From the NCBI GenBank assembly GCA_002405435.1, contig DHLU01000224.1:1-18739 (forward strand): DNA of 18,739 bases. Reading direction: 5' to 3'. Made by a program: the position numbers and the translations under genes. Below, piece by piece: positions 14,701 through 18,739 of this stretch. Position 1 is the first letter of the stretch. Each line of letters starts with the position of its first letter. This DNA is from Flavobacteriales bacterium UBA4660. GTDB lineage: Bacteria > Bacteroidota > Bacteroidia > Flavobacteriales_D > Sanyastnellaceae. Below the pieces are notes generated by a model. It searched no databases, was not told the DNA's origin, and was given only the letters and a program-made list of their open reading frames with translations.

Positions 14701-15669
14701 ATGATTACCACAGACATCGACAGGGCCATAGCGGTTTTGCAGCAAGACGGGCTGGTCGCCATCCCGACGGAAACTGTCTATGGACTCGCAGCCAACGCCT
14801 ACTCGGAAGTGGCCGTGAGAAAGATTTTTGCACTGAAGCAAAGACCCCTCAGCAATCCGTTGATCGTGCACATACCCTCAACAGAAGTGCTTGATGAAAT
14901 CGCGCTGCATATTCCGGATGTGGCCTGGAAACTGGCAGAAAAATGCTGGCCCGGACCCCTGACACTGCTGCTGGAAAAGCGGGCTCATATTCCTGAGGTG
15001 GTTACTGCAGGAAAAGATACGGTAGCCGTGCGGGTGCCCGCTCACCCGCTCACCCGGGCGCTGCTTGAAAACCTGCCCTTTCCGCTGGTCGCACCGAGCG
15101 CAAACCCCTTCGGCTCCATCAGTCCTACACGGGCCGAACACGTGAGCAAGTATTTTGGCAAAGAACTGGAGGTTATCCTCGACGGCGGTGAATGCCGAAA
15201 AGGCCTTGAGTCAACCATTGTCGGATTTGAACACGGACAGCCCGTGTTGTACAGGCGGGGGTCAATTCCCGCTGAGGAGATTGAAAAAATTACCGGTCCG
15301 CTCAAGGCGGTTACAAACAACGACGAGGCACCCCTTGCGCCGGGCATGCAGTCAAGGCATTATGCTCCCGATACACCGACTATACTGACAGATGATGTTG
15401 CCGGAAAGTTGGGCGCCCTCGAAGGAAAAAAAATAGGGTTGCTGCTTTTTCAAAACCCGGTTGAACACAAAGACGTCGTGCACTGTGAAATCCTGTCTGC
15501 AAGCGGAAACCTCGAGGAGGCCGCCAGCAACCTCTACGCCGCATTGCACCGGCTCGACGGTGCAGCACTGGATATGATTGTAGCCGAAAGGGTGCCCGAT
15601 ACCGGACTGGGTAAAACCATTAATGACAAGTTGGAAAGAGCCTCAGCCGTTAAACCCACAATGCCGTGA
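14701..15669 (+). CDS. tsaC: L-threonylcarbamoyladenylate synthase (TsaC/Sua5)
   Basis: This 322-residue cytoplasmic enzyme makes threonylcarbamoyl-AMP from threonine, bicarbonate and ATP, the first step of t6A37 modification in ANN-decoding tRNAs. The YrdC/Sua5 domain (about 1-195) shows PTETVYGLA (22-30), the substrate-binding KQRPLSNPL (46-54), a VAVRVPAHP stretch and VAPSANPFGSISPT. The long form is indicated by the linker PGMQSRHYAP (about 213-222) and a C-terminal Sua5 domain (about 225-322), absent from short YrdC/TsaC proteins. I prefer ATG 14701 (MITTDID) because it starts at the conserved core; ATG 14680, preceded by AAAGACAGGTA, would add seven residues and is a fair alternative. 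It is divergent from the efflux gene. Confidence 0.92.
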   Translation: MITTDIDRAIAVLQQDGLVAIPTETVYGLAANAYSEVAVRKIFALKQRPLSNPLIVHIPSTEVLDEIALHIPDVAWKLAEKCWPGPLTLLLEKRAHIPEVVTAGKDTVAVRVPAHPLTRALLENLPFPLVAPSANPFGSISPTRAEHVSKYFGKELEVILDGGECRKGLESTIVGFEHGQPVLYRRGSIPAEEIEKITGPLKAVTNNDEAPLAPGMQSRHYAPDTPTILTDDVAGKLGALEGKKIGLLLFQNPVEHKDVVHCEILSASGNLEEAASNLYAALHRLDGAALDMIVAERVPDTGLGKTINDKLERASAVKPTMP

Positions 15670-15712
15670 CCAGCCCGTTACCCTATGTCCTGATTGGGTG
15701 AATAAATCAGGT

Positions 15713-15743
15713 TTTGTTTCACCGCGTGATACGCCGACTTTTG
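15713..15743 (+). promoter_or_regulatory. Possible Bacteroidota-type promoter for sbtA
   Basis: TTTG (15713-15716) and GACTTTTG (15736-15743) are 19 bases apart. This fits the -33 TTTG and -7 TAnnTTTG pair, with one mismatch in the latter. The leader to ATG 15888 would be about 135-140 bases and would contain the hairpin at 15803-15828. Confidence 0.32.
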
Positions 15744-15802
15744 TGCACCGCCGTTCTTCCGCAAGGCATTCACTGAAGTGCAAGGCGGGAAGGGCCCAAC
15801 CA

Positions 15803-15828
15803 TGGTCATTGCCGGCCAGCAACGACCA
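15803..15828 (+). other. Nine-base-pair hairpin in the sbtA leader
   Basis: TGGTC (15803-15807) pairs with GACCA (15824-15828). After a single A/C mismatch, TTGC (15809-15812) pairs with GCAA (15819-15822) around a six-base loop CGGCCA. It lies between the possible promoter and the permease ATG, 59 bases before the latter. It has no T-tract and matches no riboswitch class I know. Confidence 0.3.
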
Positions 15829-15887
15829 ATGCCGCGCGGGCATGTAAGACAACCGCACAAACACAACCAAAGCGCAACCAGGCTGTT

Positions 15888-16850
15888 ATGAATTACAGTT
15901 TACTCATCGAAAACCTGACCAACCCGGCGCTGTTGTTTTTTGTGCTGGGCATCATTGCAGTCTATGTAAAAAGTGATCTGCAGATTCCGCCTAATTCATC
16001 GAAGTTCATTTCGCTTTACCTGCTCTTTGCCATTGGCTTTAAAGGCGGACAAGAACTTTCGCATGAGCCCATAACAGCCGAGATCGGTTGGACCATGCTC
16101 TTTGGTATTTTCATATCCATGGCCATTCCCCTTTATACTTTTTTTCTGCTCAAAAGAAGACTCAATGTTTTTGATGCAGGGGCTATTGCAGCGGCCTATG
16201 GTTCGGTGAGTGCGGTGACTTTTGTTACGGCGGTGACCTACCTGGAGTCGCTGGGTTTATACCTGCACGGGCACATGGTGGCGGTGATGGCGTTAATGGA
16301 ATCTCCAGCCATTATTATGGGACTGTTGCTCGTCACTTTTTTTAATCCGGATGCATCTGAAAACATCAACAAAAGCACCGCCATCAGGCATTCACTGACC
16401 AATGGAAGTGTACTGCTCATCCTCGGCAGCCTCCTGATCGGTTACTTGGCGAGTGCCAAACAGGCCGAAGGAATTAAGCCATTTACCAATGACCTGTTCA
16501 AGGGATTTCTGGCGATATTCCTGCTCGACATGGGGATTACCAGCGGCAGAAAGCTGAGGGCATTTTTTTCTTTCGGATGGTTCCCGGTAATTTTTGCTTT
16601 CATCATTCCGCTGGTCAACGGTTGTGTGGTGGCCATCACCAGTTCTGTCGTGACACCTGATCCGGCCAACCGTTTCATGCTGGCAGTGCTGGCGGCCAGT
16701 GCCTCGTACATTGCCGTACCCGCCGCCATGAAAATATCCCTGCCGAAATCAAATCCCGGTCTGTTTTTGCCCATGGCCCTCGCGGTTACCTTCCCGGTCA
16801 ACATCACCATAGGAATGCCCGTCTATTACATGATGGTGCAGAATACCTGA
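15888..16850 (+). CDS. sbtA: Sodium-dependent bicarbonate permease, SbtA family
   Basis: This 320-residue inner-membrane protein of the SbtA (DUF897) family has about ten hydrophobic segments. They begin NPALLFFVLGIIAVYVKSDL and LYLLFAIGFKGGQEL, with a second half starting TNGSVLLILGSLLIGYLAS and DLFKGFLAIFLLDMGITSGR, the expected inverted-repeat layout. Family-typical strings are KGGQEL near residue 50, AYGSVSAVTF near 105, MALMESPAII near 135 and ASASYIAVPAAM near 270. SbtA in cyanobacteria imports bicarbonate with sodium; in a heterotroph it may supply carboxylation reactions. The length is close to the family norm. The PII-like regulator SbtB, often encoded next to it, is not adjacent, and no carbonic anhydrase is seen. 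Confidence 0.88.
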   Translation: MNYSLLIENLTNPALLFFVLGIIAVYVKSDLQIPPNSSKFISLYLLFAIGFKGGQELSHEPITAEIGWTMLFGIFISMAIPLYTFFLLKRRLNVFDAGAIAAAYGSVSAVTFVTAVTYLESLGLYLHGHMVAVMALMESPAIIMGLLLVTFFNPDASENINKSTAIRHSLTNGSVLLILGSLLIGYLASAKQAEGIKPFTNDLFKGFLAIFLLDMGITSGRKLRAFFSFGWFPVIFAFIIPLVNGCVVAITSSVVTPDPANRFMLAVLAASASYIAVPAAMKISLPKSNPGLFLPMALAVTFPVNITIGMPVYYMMVQNT

Positions 16851-16926
16851 GCGCCCCCCAAGGCGGGACTTGCCCTCCGTGATGAGGCTAAGCGACAGAT
16901 CCTCAGGCAGGCGATCATCTGACTTA

Positions 16927-16961
16927 TTTCACCCCGCATACCCCTTCGCGTTACATCTTTG
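16927..16961 (+). promoter_or_regulatory. Possible promoter before the PLP-enzyme/KMO operon
   Basis: CATCTTTG (16954-16961) matches TAnnTTTG except at the first base. A TTTC (16927-16930) lies 23 bases upstream as a near-match to the -33 TTTG. A start point near 16968 would leave a leader of only about 11 bases before ATG 16979. Confidence 0.32.
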
Positions 16962-16978
16962 CCGAAATTGTTGACGCC

Positions 16979-18124
16979 ATGAAATTCGGCACGAAAGCGG
17001 TCCATGAAGGGATTACCCCTGATCCAACCACCGGGGCCATTATGACCCCCATTTACCAAACCTCTACCTATGTGCAGGAAGCACCCGGTCAGCACAAGGG
17101 CTATGCTTATGCGCGTGGCAAAAACCCCACGCGTGTGGCGCTCGAAAGAGGCATTGCCTCGCTCGAAAATGCCCGTCACGGACTATGTTTCAGCAGCGGC
17201 ATGGGAGCGGCCGATGCCGTAATCAAGTTGCTGCGACCCGGTGACGAAGTGCTGGCTACCGACGACCTCTACGGGGGCTCATACCGGATGTTTACCAAGG
17301 TATTTGCCCACTTCGGAATCACCTTTCACTTTGTCGATATGCACGACCTGCAGGCACTGGAAAAGCATATCACACCGGCCACGCGGATGCTGTGGCTTGA
17401 GTCGCCAACCAATCCGATGATGAAGATCCTCGACATCGCCGGATGCACGGCACTGGCCCGCAAGCACAAGCTGCTCTGTGTGGTTGACAACACCTTTGCC
17501 ACCCCGTACCTCCAAAACCCCCTCGACCTCGGAGCCGACATTGTGCTCCACAGTGTCACCAAATACCTCGGCGGACACAGCGATGTGATTATGGGCGCAC
17601 TCATGACCAACAGCGATGAGCTGCATGAGAAACTCGCATTCATTGCCAATTCGTGCGGAGCCGTTCCGGGTCCGATGGACAGTTTTCTGGTCTTGCGCGG
17701 ACTCAAGACCCTTCACCTGCGTATGCAGCGGCACTGCGAAAACGGGAAAGCCATCGCACACATGTTGCGGAAGCATCCGAAAGTAGCGAAAGTATACTGG
17801 CCCGGTTTCGAAGACCATGACAACCATGCCGTAGCGAAAAAACAAATGCGCGACTTTGGTGGCATGATCTCCTTTGCGCTTCGCGAAGATTCTTTTGAGG
17901 CGGCGACCCGTGTGGCGAAGGCCACGCACTTGTTTTACCTGGCAGAATCACTGGGCGGCGTAGAATCGCTGATCGGACATCCCGCGAGCATGACCCACGC
18001 CTCGATACCGCGCGAAGAACGCATCAAAACCGGCATTACCGATTCACTGCTTCGCCTGAGCGTAGGCGTGGAAGATGTGGAAGACCTGATAGAAGACCTC
18101 ACACAAGCGCTGGACAAGGCATGA
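16979..18124 (+). CDS. Cystathionine gamma-synthase/lyase family PLP enzyme
   Basis: This 381-residue cytoplasmic enzyme is of the Cys/Met metabolism PLP-dependent family. The PLP lysine is K195 in SVTKYLGGHSD. Other cofactor and substrate contacts visible are Y44 and R46 in YAYARGKNPTR, the SSGMGA phosphate loop (72-77), Y98 in DDLYGG, D170 in VVDNTFATPY, and the C-terminal LSVGVEDVEDLI. It starts directly with the family opening KFGTKAVHEG. Members catalyse gamma-replacement (cystathionine gamma-synthase), alpha,gamma-elimination (cystathionine gamma-lyase) or related reactions. Sequence by eye cannot separate synthase from lyase, so no symbol is given. Its stop overlaps the ATG of kynurenine 3-monooxygenase, implying coupled translation. 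Confidence 0.9.
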   Translation: MKFGTKAVHEGITPDPTTGAIMTPIYQTSTYVQEAPGQHKGYAYARGKNPTRVALERGIASLENARHGLCFSSGMGAADAVIKLLRPGDEVLATDDLYGGSYRMFTKVFAHFGITFHFVDMHDLQALEKHITPATRMLWLESPTNPMMKILDIAGCTALARKHKLLCVVDNTFATPYLQNPLDLGADIVLHSVTKYLGGHSDVIMGALMTNSDELHEKLAFIANSCGAVPGPMDSFLVLRGLKTLHLRMQRHCENGKAIAHMLRKHPKVAKVYWPGFEDHDNHAVAKKQMRDFGGMISFALREDSFEAATRVAKATHLFYLAESLGGVESLIGHPASMTHASIPREERIKTGITDSLLRLSVGVEDVEDLIEDLTQALDKA

Positions 18125-18739
18125 AGTCAAAACACGTAGCCATTACCGGAGGTGGCCTGGTCGGCAGCCTGCTGGCCGTAGTGCTGGCCCGAAAGGGACA
18201 CAGGGTAGAAGTATTTGAACGCCGTCCCGACATACGAAAAATGAAAGTGGTTCAGGGCAGGTCTATCAACCTTGCGCTGAGTGACCGGGGCTGGCGGGCA
18301 TTGCAGGAAGCCGGGCTCGAGTCCGAGATCCGTTCCATTGCGTTGCCGATGTCAGGGCGTCTCATGCACGCAACCACCGGAGCACTCACTTACCAGCCGT
18401 ACGGAAAGGAAGGGCAGGCCATCTATTCCGTCTCTCGGGGATTGCTCAACCAGCAATTGCTCGCGTGTGCAGACGTGTTTGATAATGTCAGCCTCCACTT
18501 TGATCACCGCTGTGACGAACTCAACCCGATCTCCGGCACCCTTGGATTTCATCATGAAGGACAATCGGTAGAAAAAACCTTTGACCATGTTTTCGGAACT
18601 GACGGCGCCTTCAGCGCTGTGCGCAACCGCCTGATGCGCAGCGACAGGTTCAATTATTCGCAGGAGTACCTCAACCACGGCTACAAAGAGCTCGAAATTC
18701 CGGCTAACCCCGACGGGACTCACCGCATGCGAAACGATT
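18121..18739 (+). CDS. kmo: Kynurenine 3-monooxygenase (partial, runs off right edge)
   Basis: The first 206 codons of an FAD-dependent aromatic hydroxylase are visible. The enzyme converts L-kynurenine to 3-hydroxykynurenine with NADPH and oxygen, a step from tryptophan towards quinolinate and NAD. The Rossmann FAD motif is GGGLVGS (10-16) with the ribose-binding acidic residue E33. Family strings follow: QGRSINLALSDRG (45-57), R80 in SGRLMH, QPYGKEGQAIYSVSRG (92-107) and the second FAD motif GTDGAFSAVR near 160. R80 and Y94 have the same 14-residue spacing as the kynurenine-carboxylate contacts R85 and Y99 as I recall them in human KMO. It begins at an ATG sharing four bases (ATGA) with the end of the PLP-enzyme gene. 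About half of the protein, including the C-terminal region, is outside the window. Confidence 0.9.
   Translation, partial: MKSKHVAITGGGLVGSLLAVVLARKGHRVEVFERRPDIRKMKVVQGRSINLALSDRGWRALQEAGLESEIRSIALPMSGRLMHATTGALTYQPYGKEGQAIYSVSRGLLNQQLLACADVFDNVSLHFDHRCDELNPISGTLGFHHEGQSVEKTFDHVFGTDGAFSAVRNRLMRSDRFNYSQEYLNHGYKELEIPANPDGTHRMRND

Noticed and set aside
14577..14762. Minus-strand 61-residue open frame upstream of the efflux gene, considered as its frameshifted start
   Set aside because: It overlaps the tsaC start, has no sensible join to the lipoprotein signal and looks like a shadow of tsaC.
15623..15847. Small + strand open frame across the end of tsaC
   Set aside because: It is out of frame with tsaC for its first part, has no domain or plausible leader, and overlaps a well-supported gene.
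16851..16926. Terminator after the sbtA gene (CGCC-CCCCAA-GGCG)
   Set aside because: The four-pair stem has no T-tract and could easily occur by chance.

Overview
The window reads as a gene-dense chromosomal segment of a Bacteroidota bacterium (my best guess is a Flavobacteriales- or Sphingobacteriales-like lineage, from gene content only). The signs are DUF4292 and DUF4421 family proteins, a carboxypeptidase-regulatory plus TonB-plug protein, an EnvC-type factor with a degenerate LytM domain, an ECF sigma factor overlapping a single-pass anti-sigma-like gene, A-rich rather than Shine-Dalgarno-like leaders, and several upstream boxes close to the Bacteroidota -7 consensus TAnnTTTG. By eye the DNA is moderately GC-rich. 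There is no prophage, insertion sequence, CRISPR array, tRNA or rRNA. All genes are on the + strand except one outer-membrane efflux gene.

Positions 1-5092 are a tightly packed envelope/housekeeping cluster. It holds the last nine codons of a dUTPase (dut), a sugar-phosphate nucleotidyltransferase with a C-terminal hexapeptide-repeat domain, a large TPR lipoprotein, a DUF4292 lipoprotein and an EnvC-like amidase activator. I recall this order as conserved in Bacteroidota.

Positions 5188-8489 look like the parts of a split cell-surface signalling system. They are a secreted protein with a carboxypeptidase-regulatory domain and a TonB plug but no beta-barrel, an ECF sigma factor, an anti-sigma-like membrane protein with a periplasmic TPR tail (start codon overlapping the sigma stop) and a periplasmic TonB C-terminal-domain protein with no membrane anchor. 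Related systems often fuse these modules. This is the most unusual part of the window, and a joint function is inference.

Positions 8527-11907 pair a secreted GH31 glycosidase with a probable DUF4421 outer-membrane protein. The GH31 active-site motifs and residue spacing resemble the sulfoquinovosidase YihQ. A DUF6544-type membrane protein (12035-13132) then converges on a minus-strand OprM/NodT-type outer-membrane efflux protein (13163-14464). Its clear lipoprotein signal is encoded in frame upstream of the first usable start codon, with no ATG, GTG or TTG to initiate it, and it has no pump partner here.

Positions 14701-18739 hold the tRNA t6A enzyme TsaC/Sua5, an SbtA-type bicarbonate permease without an adjacent SbtB, a cystathionine gamma-synthase/lyase family PLP enzyme, and the start of kynurenine 3-monooxygenase, whose ATG overlaps the stop codon of the PLP enzyme. 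The monooxygenase runs off the right edge. No gene-free stretch exceeds 300 bases.
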